This document shows positions 24,604 through 32,746 of a DNA stretch of 64,000 nucleotides, piece after piece. Position 1 is the stretch's first letter. Every line of letters starts with the position of its first letter. The position numbers were made by a program, and so were the translations under genes. The DNA is from Agromyces kandeliae (GTDB lineage Bacteria; Actinomycetota; Actinomycetes; Actinomycetales; Microbacteriaceae): assembly GCF_009674665.1 (NCBI RefSeq), contig NZ_WKJD01000021.1:1-64000 (forward strand), given 5' to 3'. Under the pieces are notes generated by a model that did not search any database, was not told the origin of the DNA, and worked only from the letters and a program-made list of their open reading frames with translations.

Positions 24604-25962
24604 TCACTCGACCGTGAAGCCCTGGCCTTCCGCGTAGCTGACGAGCTGATCCTGCCACTCGTCGAGCGCGGCTGCGATGTCGCCCTTCTCCGCGACGACC
24701 GAACCGATCGTCTCCTCGTAGGTGGAGTAGACGTACTCCATGAACGGCACCCACTGGAAGTCGGTGTCAACCGTCTCGGAGATGTCGGCGAACAGCTTGT
24801 TCACCTGCTGGCCGCCGTAGAACTCCGACTCCTGGTCGATGAAGTCCGGGTTCTCGAGCACCGAGAGCTGCGGCGGGTAGAGGAACTGCTCGGTCGCGAG
24901 CTTCATCGCCGACTCCTCGTCGTGGTTGATGAACTTCGCGAGCTCGTACGCGGCGATCGGGTTCTCGCTGGTCGCGAGGACCGCGTCGGACGATCCGCCC
25001 CAGTTGCCCGAGACCTGCTCGCCCGCGCTCCACTGCGGGAGCGGGGCCGCCCGCCAGAGGCCAGAGGTGCTCTCAGCAGTGCCCTGGAGGAAGATCGGCC
25101 CCCAGGCTGCAGTCAGCCAGCCGGCGTACTTGCCGTTCGCGAGGCCCTGGTACCACTGGTCGGAGAAGTCCGTGTCGACGGAGATCAGGTCCTGCTGGAT
25201 CAGTTCGGTCCAGTAGTTCGCGACCTCCTTCGCCGTGTCGTTGTTCACGTCGATGCCGACCGTCTCGGCGCCGTCGTAGGTGAACGGCTGCACGCCGGCC
25301 TGCCACATGAAGCCGATCATCTGACCGGCCTGCGTGGCGCCGAGGTTCGAGATGTAGGAACCGGTCTCGTCCTTGACGGCCTTGGCCGCCGCGGCGTAGT
25401 CGTCCCAGGTCTCGGGTGCCTCGGCGATGCCGGCCTCGCTCAGGATGTCCTCTCGGTACAGGTTGCCCATCGGGCCGACGTCCTGCGGAACCGCCCACAC
25501 TTCCTCGTTCGGCGACACCTGGTTCCACGCCCAGCCGACGTAGTCGTCGGCGATGCCGTCGGCACCGTAGGGGGTGAGGTCGAGCAGGGACTCGGTCAGG
25601 ACGAACGACGGGATGTACTGGTACTCGACCTGTGCGACATCCGGTGCCCCCTCGCCGGCCTCGAGCGCGCTGCGGAGCTTCTGATAGTGCTCGAGGCCCT
25701 GGCCGACGTTCTCGACCGTGACGTTGATCGCGGGGTACTGCTCCTCGAACAGCGCCACCTCGTTCTCGATGTCCGGGACCCAGGTCCAGAACGTGAGGTC
25801 GGTCGGCGTGTTGAGGGCCTCCTCGCGCTGCTCATCGGTGATGGCGTCGCTGGTCGTCCCACCGTCACCGCCTCCGCTGGGTGCGCAGCCGGTCAACACG
25901 AGACCGACGGTGGCAGCGCCGGTGACCAGCGCCAGTGCTGTCTTACGTGCCTTCTTCATCAT
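24604..25962 (-). CDS. Extracellular sugar-binding lipoprotein (CUT1 family)
   Basis: This 452-residue family 1 solute-binding protein has a lipoprotein signal with lipobox LTGC near residue 26. The mature domain carries LTFWTWVPD and NVTVENVGQG-type elements typical of oligosaccharide-binding proteins. Two adjacent ATG codons (25962 and 25959) follow AGAAAGAG; I use the first. It is the second gene of the GH42-led operon. The likely ligands are beta-galacto-oligosaccharides or arabinogalacto-oligosaccharides, judged from the two GH42 neighbours. Confidence 0.88.
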   Translation of the reverse strand: MMKKARKTALALVTGAATVGLVLTGCAPSGGGDGGTTSDAITDEQREEALNTPTDLTFWTWVPDIENEVALFEEQYPAINVTVENVGQGLEHYQKLRSALEAGEGAPDVAQVEYQYIPSFVLTESLLDLTPYGADGIADDYVGWAWNQVSPNEEVWAVPQDVGPMGNLYREDILSEAGIAEAPETWDDYAAAAKAVKDETGSYISNLGATQAGQMIGFMWQAGVQPFTYDGAETVGIDVNNDTAKEVANYWTELIQQDLISVDTDFSDQWYQGLANGKYAGWLTAAWGPIFLQGTAESTSGLWRAAPLPQWSAGEQVSGNWGGSSDAVLATSENPIAAYELAKFINHDEESAMKLATEQFLYPPQLSVLENPDFIDQESEFYGGQQVNKLFADISETVDTDFQWVPFMEYVYSTYEETIGSVVAEKGDIAAALDEWQDQLVSYAEGQGFTVE

Positions 25963-26004
25963 TGACTCTTTCTGTGGTTGGAGGATCGCACGATCCCTTG
26001 GTGC

Positions 26005-28107
26005 TCACCGGATGAAGGTCCGCGCCGACCAGGCGTCCAGTGAGACATCGGTTCCCGCCGCCAGTTCGGCTCCGGTGGCGGGCTCGGTGACGGTGACCGC
26101 GAGCGTGATGGTTCGCGGCTCCCATCCCCAGTTGAAGACGAACCAGGCGCGCCGACCCTCGGGGAGCGATCCGGATGCCACCGTGATCGGCAGCTGGACC
26201 TCCCCCGCGAGTGCGTCGGCGTGCCCGGGCCGGTCCGTCGCCCAGCGGACGATGCCGCGGGCCAGTTCGGGGTCGGGCACGCAGCCGACGACGGTGACGC
26301 GTCCGTCGCCGACGGCGTGGCTGGTCACGGCCGCGAAGGCCGAGAATCGGGGGTGGTCGTATCGGGCGAGCACATCGGCCTCGTCGGCGATGAGTCCGTC
26401 GATCCAGAGCCGGGCCGAGGCGCCGTCGACTGCGGGGCCATCCGGCTCGGCGACCACCGCGACCGGGTGATCGAGGTTGGAGTACTCCTCGTAGCGGGCG
26501 CCCGCGAGATCCGCGAGGCGCGGCGGGGCGACGTCAACGCGTGCACGCGCTTCCTCGTCCGCATACGCGGTCCTCGGGCCGAGCACGAGGTGACCACCGC
26601 TCGAGACGTAGTCGCGGAGCAGCTCGAGCTCTGCGTCGGAGGTCACGTAGGCCCCCGCCGCGATGAGCACGGGGAACTGCCGCGCCAGCTCGGCCGCGCC
26701 GAGGTCGACGGCCTGGTCGAGGTGCAGGAGCCGCGACTGCCGCCCCGACTCGATCGTCCCCCGATGGAACGAGTCCACGATCCGCTCGTACGACTGGACG
26801 TCCGGCTCGCCGTCGAGGCGCAGCGGCGGCATGAACTGCAGCGCGAACCGGCTCGGGTTGGACCAGAGGATCGCGACGTCCGCGTCGGGCTCGAACCCGT
26901 CGAGTACGTCACCCAGCTTCGCCAATTCGGCGCCGAGCTCCGAAACCTCGCGGTAGACCCGACCGGGGACGAGGCTGTGCGGGAGCACGCCTCCCCAGTA
27001 GGTCTCGAAGCCGTACGGGAGGGTGTGCCAGTGCCAGTACTCGATCATCGCGGCGCCGCGCGAGATGAACGTGAACGCCGCCTGCTTGAGCTGGCCGGGG
27101 TACGGGGGGAAGTTCGTGTCGGGGGCGCCGATGGACTGCGCGTTGGTCTCGGTGACGAGGTACCGTCCCTGCTTCGAGGCGTACATGCGATCGGCCTGCC
27201 GGAAGAGGCCGGGAACGCCGGTCGTCGTCCAGTGGCTGAGCTGCGGGAGCTCGCGCGATGCGTCGAGGTGGTCCTGCATGCCGTAATAGGGGTTTCCCGC
27301 GATGACGTCGAGGTCCCGGGCGAGCCGCTCGTCGTCGAGCGCGGGGCGGCCGTACTGCAGGCAGGTCGTGACGAACTGCCCGGGTCGGCGGTACTCCCGC
27401 ACGAGGTCGGCCTGCCACGCGATGAACTCGGTCGTCAGCTGTGCCTGGTAACGGCGCCACGCGAGGTCGTACTGGGGGAACGTGTTCCCGTCCGGTCGCC
27501 AAAGTTCGGTCCAGTCGCTGAGGCGGTGCGACCAGTAGGTGAGGCCCCATTCGCGGTTGAGCGTCTCGACGTCGCCGTATTCCGTCCGCAGCCGGTTCAC
27601 GAACTCCTCGAACACGTGGTCGTTGTGGAAGATCTCGAGTCCGGGCTCGTTGTCCACCTGGAAGCCGATGACCGCGGGATGGCCGGCGTACCGACCGACG
27701 ACAGTGCGGATGATGCGCTCGGCGTACTGGCGGAACACGGGGTGCGAGTAGTCGACTTCCTGGCGTGCCCCCCACGGGATCGGCTCGCCGGTGCGGCGCT
27801 CGGCCGCGATCTCCGGGTGCGCGACCTGCAGCCAGGGCGGCACGGCGTAGGTCGGCGTCCCGAGGATCACCCGGATGCCACGCCGATGAGCGCCGTCGAG
27901 CACCGGCTCCAGCCACTCGAGGTCGAACTCGCCGTCGCGCGGCTCCCACGTGGACCAGACCGACTCGCCGACGCGGATGACGTTGATGCCCGCCTCCACC
28001 ATCAGGTCGAGGTCGATCTCCGTCCGCTCGCCACGGTGGTACTCGGCGTAATACGCGACGCCGAAGAGCAGACCGCTCATCGGCTGGACGGGGGTACGGG
28101 ATGTCAT
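26005..28107 (-). CDS. Beta-galactosidase, GH42 (first gene of the operon)
   Basis: This 700-residue GH42 protein has the acid/base Glu in QVDNEPG (about residue 153) and the nucleophile Glu in LVTETNAQ (about 318). It differs strongly from the GH42 at 20553 and lacks that enzyme's Cys-rich zinc region, so the two probably prefer different linkages. It heads the minus-strand operon, followed after 42 bp by the binding-protein gene. Two operators (28173 and 28204) lie upstream, between it and the divergent LacI gene. Confidence 0.88.
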   Translation of the reverse strand: MTSRTPVQPMSGLLFGVAYYAEYHRGERTEIDLDLMVEAGINVIRVGESVWSTWEPRDGEFDLEWLEPVLDGAHRRGIRVILGTPTYAVPPWLQVAHPEIAAERRTGEPIPWGARQEVDYSHPVFRQYAERIIRTVVGRYAGHPAVIGFQVDNEPGLEIFHNDHVFEEFVNRLRTEYGDVETLNREWGLTYWSHRLSDWTELWRPDGNTFPQYDLAWRRYQAQLTTEFIAWQADLVREYRRPGQFVTTCLQYGRPALDDERLARDLDVIAGNPYYGMQDHLDASRELPQLSHWTTTGVPGLFRQADRMYASKQGRYLVTETNAQSIGAPDTNFPPYPGQLKQAAFTFISRGAAMIEYWHWHTLPYGFETYWGGVLPHSLVPGRVYREVSELGAELAKLGDVLDGFEPDADVAILWSNPSRFALQFMPPLRLDGEPDVQSYERIVDSFHRGTIESGRQSRLLHLDQAVDLGAAELARQFPVLIAAGAYVTSDAELELLRDYVSSGGHLVLGPRTAYADEEARARVDVAPPRLADLAGARYEEYSNLDHPVAVVAEPDGPAVDGASARLWIDGLIADEADVLARYDHPRFSAFAAVTSHAVGDGRVTVVGCVPDPELARGIVRWATDRPGHADALAGEVQLPITVASGSLPEGRRAWFVFNWGWEPRTITLAVTVTEPATGAELAAGTDVSLDAWSARTFIR

Positions 28108-28172
28108 CGGTGCTACTCCGTTGTAGTTCGGGCGATTCGATCAGGTCGTGTCAAACCTTGGCGATCTCGTCA

Positions 28173-28188
28173 ATGTTGTCGGAAACAT
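28173..28188. promoter_or_regulatory. LacI-type operator 1 of the GH42-ABC operon
   Basis: ATGTTGTCGGAAACAT differs from the site at 15768 by one base. It is 66 bp upstream of the GH42 start. Confidence 0.7.
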
Positions 28189-28203
28189 CTTTACTACACA
28201 AGA

Positions 28204-28219
28204 ATGTGGTCGATAACAT
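28204..28219. promoter_or_regulatory. LacI-type operator 2 of the GH42-ABC operon
   Basis: ATGTGGTCGATAACAT is a weaker copy of the same palindrome. It starts 31 bp from operator 1, about three helical turns, so two repressor dimers would sit on the same DNA face. Confidence 0.6.
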
Positions 28220-28308
28220 CGATCTGTCAAGTCACATTTGTGTGAAGCTGCGCAACCCGTTCCGCGCCGTTGCCGCAGGGCTCACTCCAGCGCAGAAGGA
28301 CCCGCGAC

Positions 28309-29394
28309 ATGGGCGAATCCACGGAATCGATCGACGCCGACCCGGCGGTCGCGACGCCGCCCCCTGACCCGAACGCGCCCCGGGAAGCGCCCGCACGGGC
28401 CGCGACGATCTACGACGTCGCGACCGCCGCCGGCGTATCGCACCAGACGGTGAGCCGGTTCCTCAAGGGCTTCGAGGGCATTCGGCCCGAGACGCGTGCG
28501 AAGGTGGTGAAGGCACTCGACGAACTCGGGTATCGCCCGAACCTGACCGCGCGCTCGCTCAAGTCCGGACGCTCCCATCGCATCGGCGCGCTGACGCACG
28601 AGATCTCGCAGTATGGACCGAGCCGCATCGCCGAGGGCGCGAGTGCGGCCGCGCGCGAAGCAGGGTACGTCCTCGACCTGGTCTCGCTCGATGCGCACAA
28701 CCCGAGGGCGATCGAGGAATCGCTCGAGCTGATCACCCAGCACAATCTCGCCGGGATCCTCGCCCTCGCCTCCACGGATGAGATGAAGAGAGCGTTCGAG
28801 ACGACCGCCTTTCGGGTTCCGGCCTTCATCGCGGCGGAGTCCGACATCCTCACCGACGCGGAGCCGGCCGGGTCGACCGGAGCGGGAATGCCGGCACTGA
28901 TCGGGCACCTCGCCCTGCTCGGCCATCGTGACGTCGTCCACATCGCCGGTCCGCAGACGTGGTCGGCCGCTCGGAACCGGCTCCGCGCCTACACGGCAGC
29001 AATCGAACATGCCGGCCTCCGGTCACGAGCGGTGCTCCGCGGCGACTGGTCCGCGAAGTCCGGATACGACGCGATCGCTGCCCTCGGGGAGCTGCCTGAG
29101 GCGACCGCCTATGTGGCCGCCAACGACCAGATGGCACTCGGGGCCATGCTCGCGCTCAAGCAGCGAGGACTGCACATCCCGGACGACGTCAGCGTCGCAG
29201 GGGTCGACGACACCCCGGAGGCGGCCTACTTCGACCCACCGCTGACGACGCTCCGCCTCGACTTCGAGGCTCAGGGGCGCGCCGCCGTTCGGGCCTTGCT
29301 TTCTCGGATCGAGCCCGACGTCACGGAGCCATCCCCACCGGCATCGCCGCAATTGATGGTGCGGGAGTCGACCGGCCCGGCGAACCAGTCCTGA
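28309..29394 (+). CDS. LacI-family regulator of the GH42-ABC operon
   Basis: This 361-residue protein has a short acidic/proline N-terminal extension, then the helix-turn-helix ATIYDVATAAGVSHQTVSR. The hinge segment LTARSLKSGRSH follows, and the effector domain ends in VAGVDDTPEAAYFDPPLTTL. It is closely related along its whole length to the LacI protein at 18169. The ATG at 28309 follows GAAGGACC. It is divergent from the galactosidase operon and probably represses it until a galactoside or arabinoside appears. The decayed glycosidase remnants start just after its stop codon. Confidence 0.87.
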   Translation: MGESTESIDADPAVATPPPDPNAPREAPARAATIYDVATAAGVSHQTVSRFLKGFEGIRPETRAKVVKALDELGYRPNLTARSLKSGRSHRIGALTHEISQYGPSRIAEGASAAAREAGYVLDLVSLDAHNPRAIEESLELITQHNLAGILALASTDEMKRAFETTAFRVPAFIAAESDILTDAEPAGSTGAGMPALIGHLALLGHRDVVHIAGPQTWSAARNRLRAYTAAIEHAGLRSRAVLRGDWSAKSGYDAIAALGELPEATAYVAANDQMALGAMLALKQRGLHIPDDVSVAGVDDTPEAAYFDPPLTTLRLDFEAQGRAAVRALLSRIEPDVTEPSPPASPQLMVRESTGPANQS

Positions 29395-29397
29395 ACG

Positions 29398-29612
29398 ACC
29401 TCCTCCCGGACCGCCCGCGAGTCGGTCGACCGAGGTAGTAGATCCCGTCGCGCTTGCGCATCGAGCATCCCTCGTGGAAATGATGCTGTGCCTCGGTCAC
29501 GACCCCATTGACGATGGAATCCTCCTCGATGGAGATCATGTCGCGATTCAGTCCCAGCAACGTTCGCTGAGAACTGGCCCCAGTAGAGGTAGGCCTGACC
29601 GACCGACGCCCG
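29398..29612 (-). pseudogene. GH43 glycosidase remnant (frameshifted internal fragment)
   Basis: The minus strand encodes GQAYLYWGQFSANVA and then, after a +1 frameshift near 29555, NRDMISIEEDSIVNG and HHFHEGCSMRKRDGIYYL. These align with the internal part of the intact GH43 protein at 53241. The frame is lost again after YYL near 29430, and the fragment abuts the lacI stop. About 70 codons of a 460-residue enzyme remain, without the N-terminal catalytic Asp region or the C-terminus. It is clearly non-functional. Confidence 0.85.
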
Positions 29613-29614
29613 GG

Positions 29615-29885
29615 TCATGCCTCCAGAACGACCTGAACTGTCGAACAGGAAGCAGGCGGCAGTGTGGCCTCGAGCATGCCGCCGACGACCCGCACGTCGT
29701 CGAGCGATCGAGGCGCGACAGCCGCCGGATTCTCAGGCGTGTTGTGCGCGTCGAGACTCGGTGCGGTGAGCACACGCCCGACCACATCGGTGACGGTTGC
29801 TCCGCGGAGGTCGATGCGAATCGTAAGTGGATCACTCTCGTGCGCGTTCGTCAGTGAGATGAGAGCGGCTCCATCCGGAGGCCGG
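29615..29885 (-). pseudogene. GH51 alpha-L-arabinofuranosidase C-terminal remnant
   Basis: The last 90 or so codons of a GH51-like protein are readable: ISLTNAHESDPLTIRIDL, then GRVLTAPSLDAHNTPEN, ending in QVVLEA and TGA at 29615. The catalytic barrel is missing. The open frame to the right of 29885 is not GH51-like and contains the 64-nt repeat. The order GH51 then GH43 on one strand suggests a former arabinan-degrading operon. Confidence 0.8.
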
Positions 29886-29902
29886 TGTCTGCTCATCGAA
29901 GC

Positions 29903-29966
29903 GCACGGGCGCCGTCCGCCGCCAAGACCAATCGGCTGCGGACTCCATACCCGCCGCCTATGGGCC
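29903..29966. repeat. 64-nt dispersed repeat, copy A
   Basis: It matches 61501-61564 at about 50 of 63 aligned positions, including the shared blocks GCCAAGAC and CGCCTATGGGCC. It lies 14 bp past the stop of the minus-strand TetR gene at 29980. A short CCATA/TATGG inverted repeat is present. Confidence 0.75.
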
Positions 29967-29979
29967 GGGGCCGCCGCGG

Positions 29980-30621
29980 TCAGGCGCGCTGGTCGCGCGC
30001 CAGGCCGCTCAGCAGGTGGGTGAGGCCGAACTCGAACTCCTCGGCGAGCGGCTTCGGCAGGAGCGGTGCGAGCTCGACGAGGTGCGGGTACGCCATCGGG
30101 TCGACGGTGAACGATGGCCGCTGCGCACCGTCGTCCGCGGCGGACTGCATCGCGAAGCCGAGGACGTAGCGGCCCAGGGTCGCGACCGCGGCGGCCGCGA
30201 CCTCCGGGGGCAGGCCACCGCGCAGCAGGGCTCGCGCGATGCGCTCGCGCAGTGCGATGGCGTGCGGGCCGGTGGGGAACCGTTCGATCAGCAGGGTCGC
30301 GACGCTCCGGTGCTGCGCGATGGTGGTGAAGATCGCGGTCGCGGTGCGGTGGCAGACGACCTCCCACGGCTGCTCGTCGTCGTCCTCGACGGCGGGAAGT
30401 TCGACCTCCCCCAGCATGCGGTCGATCACGAGGCCGATCAGTTCGGACCGGCCGCTCACGTGCCGGTACAGCGTCGCGGTGCTCGACGAGATCCGCTCGG
30501 CGACGGCACGAAGGGTGAGCGCGTCGGCCCCCTGTTCGTCGACGATCTGCAGGGCGGCGTCGACGATGCGTTCCCGGGGGATCCGGGGCCGGCCGGGCTT
30601 GCGCTTCTCGGTGAGGGTCAT
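29980..30621 (-). CDS. TetR-family transcriptional regulator
   Basis: This 213-residue protein has an N-terminal helix-turn-helix with DAALQIVDEQGADALTLRAVAERISSS and TATLYRHVSGRSELI. A larger TetR-C-type ligand domain ends in LAEEFEFGLTHLLSGL. The RKPGRPRIPRE N-terminal arm is typical of TetR_C subgroup members. It is the last gene behind the monooxygenase, hydrolase and amidohydrolase genes on the same strand (79-bp gap). It may be cotranscribed and control them. Confidence 0.84.
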   Translation of the reverse strand: MTLTEKRKPGRPRIPRERIVDAALQIVDEQGADALTLRAVAERISSSTATLYRHVSGRSELIGLVIDRMLGEVELPAVEDDDEQPWEVVCHRTATAIFTTIAQHRSVATLLIERFPTGPHAIALRERIARALLRGGLPPEVAAAAVATLGRYVLGFAMQSAADDGAQRPSFTVDPMAYPHLVELAPLLPKPLAEEFEFGLTHLLSGLARDQRA

Positions 30622-30700
30622 GGGTGCCAGGGGTGTCTCGCGGGGTGGACGCTGTGGTCCCTACGCTACCGCCCGGCCCCCATGACCCGGGTGCGACCGG

Positions 30701-31507
30701 TCAGTGCCAGCCGATCCAGTCCGAGATCCCGGCGCCCATCACCCGCTCGAGGTCCGCGCCGGCGAGCCACGGGAGGTGGTCGGTGAACATCGAGACGCAC
30801 TCCCCCCAGGTCGCGGTTTGGCGGGTGATGTCGGTCCCCCAGAACATGCGGTCGGGGCCGAATGCGTCGAACGTGCGTCGAAGCACCTCGTGGGCGCTGG
30901 CGAACGGGTAGCCGTCGGTCGCGGCACCGGTGATGCCGCTCGCCTTCACGGCGACGTTCGGGTACGCGGCCAGGGCGACCAGCGCGTCGAGGTGGGACGC
31001 CGCCCCGGGCAGCGTGTCGAACGGGCCGATCGCGAGGTGATCGAGCAGGAGCCGCATTCTCGGGAAGCGGGGGGCGATGTCGCCGATGAGCGAGAGGTGG
31101 TCGGGCATGACCATCAACGCGACCGGGAGCTCGAGTTCGTCGGCTCGGGTCCAGAGCCAGTCCAGCGCGCCGGATCGGAGGATGCCTCCTGCCTCCGGTG
31201 CGTAGAGGACGAAGCGCAGGCCGAGCATTCCCGGCTTCGACATCCACTCGTCGACGCGGTGCGGGCCGGCGCTGGCGTCGAGGGGGAACCATCCCATGGT
31301 GGCGAACCGGTCTGGGTGGGCCTGCGCCGCCTCGACCGCGTAGTCGTTTGCGTCGGGGTCCCAGATCGCCGGGCAGTTCACGGCGCGGTCGATGCCGGCC
31401 TCGTCCATCTCGCGCAGGGCGCGCTCGATGGTGTACGGCGCGCGGTGGTGGTACGGCGGCGCGCCTGCTCCGGTCCAGAGGTGGATCTGCGCGTCCGTGA
31501 TCTGCAT
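30701..31507 (-). CDS. Amidohydrolase-2 family protein (TIM-barrel hydrolase/decarboxylase)
   Basis: This 268-residue metal-dependent TIM barrel starts with DAQIHLW, where one His of the usual HxH is replaced, as often in this family. It ends with the metal-site FWGTDITRQ (Asp), and LLLDHLAIGP carries the middle His. Members hydrolyse lactones or decarboxylate aromatic acids such as 2-pyrone-4,6-dicarboxylate or 5-carboxyvanillate. Its place behind a flavin monooxygenase and an alpha/beta hydrolase suggests a late step in breakdown of an aromatic or heterocyclic compound. The exact reaction is unknown. Confidence 0.8.
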   Translation of the reverse strand: MQITDAQIHLWTGAGAPPYHHRAPYTIERALREMDEAGIDRAVNCPAIWDPDANDYAVEAAQAHPDRFATMGWFPLDASAGPHRVDEWMSKPGMLGLRFVLYAPEAGGILRSGALDWLWTRADELELPVALMVMPDHLSLIGDIAPRFPRMRLLLDHLAIGPFDTLPGAASHLDALVALAAYPNVAVKASGITGAATDGYPFASAHEVLRRTFDAFGPDRMFWGTDITRQTATWGECVSMFTDHLPWLAGADLERVMGAGISDWIGWH

Positions 31508-31518
31508 CGCGGTTCCCT

Positions 31519-32700
31519 TCACTCGGAGTCGGAATCGAAGTCGGAGTGCGAGTCCGCCGCGAGGCGGGCGTGCACCCAGTCCGCGATGAGGTCGTCGCGG
31601 TCCGTCCTGTGGTTGTAGATGCAGTGGATGCCGTCGGAGAAGAGCACCATCTGCTTCGACTTGGCGGGCGCGTGGGCGAAGACCGCCTGCGCCATCTCGG
31701 ACGACACCATCGGGTCGGCGCCGCCCTGGATCACGAGGAGGTCGTAGTCGGCGTTGCCGCCCGGTGCCAGCGGGGTCACCGTCGACCAGACGGCGGTCGC
31801 CTGGTCCGGGTCGTCGACGTCGCAGAAGGCGGCCATCTTCGTGAAGAACGTGCCGATGCTCGGGGGCACCATCCAGGGTGCAGGGATGCCACCGTTGTCG
31901 ACGCACGCCCGGACACGTGGGTCCCCGTTGGCCACAGCCATCGCGAAGCTGCCGCCCATGCTGTTGCCGACGACTCCGATCGGGAGGCCGGGCACCGAGG
32001 TCGCGAGGTGGTCGAGCGCCGCGGTGTACGCGTCGCGCCAGGTCGGGGTGAGGTAGACACCGTGCGTGAACCGGCTCTCGCCCTGTCCCGGCCCGTCGAG
32101 CAGGAGGGTCTCGATGCCGCGGGCGGCGAGGGCGTCGCCGATGCAGTCGAAGTCCATGGCATACCCCTCGACCCCGCCGATGACGATCGCGGCGCCGACG
32201 CGCGGGCCTGTCGCGGGCACCTGCCATCCGACGACGGCGCCTTCCGGCGTGTCGAGGGTGACCCGGATGCGATCGCCGGCGATTTCGGCGGCGCGGAGGT
32301 AGAGGTCGCCCGCACGGGCGTAGATCGCGGTCCGCGCCGGGCCGTCCTCGAGCATCATCACCTGGCTCATCCGCAGCAGCGCCGATGCCCGGCGGAGGGC
32401 GGTGATCCGGGTCTGCGTGCCGGCCTCGGCCGCGGCGTCGAGGTTGGCGAGGCAGCGCTCGGCGAGCCGGGTCGCCGCGTCCAGCCAGCCCTCCCCCGCC
32501 AGGACCCGCGCCGTCAGTTCGATCGCATCGCTGCGGTCCACGCCGTAGCCGATCAGGCGGTCTTCGGAGAACTGGCGCAGCGCCGCCTGGGACTCCGGCG
32601 TGAGCGTCTCGGTGCGGGGGTCGGCGCGGGCCGCGGGGGGTTCGAACGTCAGGATGCGAACGTCGTCGCGGGCTGCGGGCATGGATTCGACATCGACCAT
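31519..32700 (-). CDS. Alpha/beta hydrolase (dihydroxypseudooxynicotine-hydrolase-like C-C or ester hydrolase)
   Basis: This 393-residue protein has a helical N-terminal cap of about 150 residues and then an alpha/beta-hydrolase core. The nucleophile elbow is GNSMGG (Ser near residue 247), the acid candidate is in GGADPM (about 328) and the His in DGIHCIYN (about 357). The long N-terminal helical region resembles 2,6-dihydroxypseudooxynicotine hydrolase and related C-C bond hydrolases. It lies between the monooxygenase and amidohydrolase genes, 11 bp before the latter. An acidic tail (DSDSE) is unusual. Confidence 0.78.
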   Translation of the reverse strand: MVDVESMPAARDDVRILTFEPPAARADPRTETLTPESQAALRQFSEDRLIGYGVDRSDAIELTARVLAGEGWLDAATRLAERCLANLDAAAEAGTQTRITALRRASALLRMSQVMMLEDGPARTAIYARAGDLYLRAAEIAGDRIRVTLDTPEGAVVGWQVPATGPRVGAAIVIGGVEGYAMDFDCIGDALAARGIETLLLDGPGQGESRFTHGVYLTPTWRDAYTAALDHLATSVPGLPIGVVGNSMGGSFAMAVANGDPRVRACVDNGGIPAPWMVPPSIGTFFTKMAAFCDVDDPDQATAVWSTVTPLAPGGNADYDLLVIQGGADPMVSSEMAQAVFAHAPAKSKQMVLFSDGIHCIYNHRTDRDDLIADWVHARLAADSHSDFDSDSE

Positions 32701-32746
32701 GGTGTGACACGCCTTCGTGTTGGGGGTGGTTCGGGCTCGGGATCGG

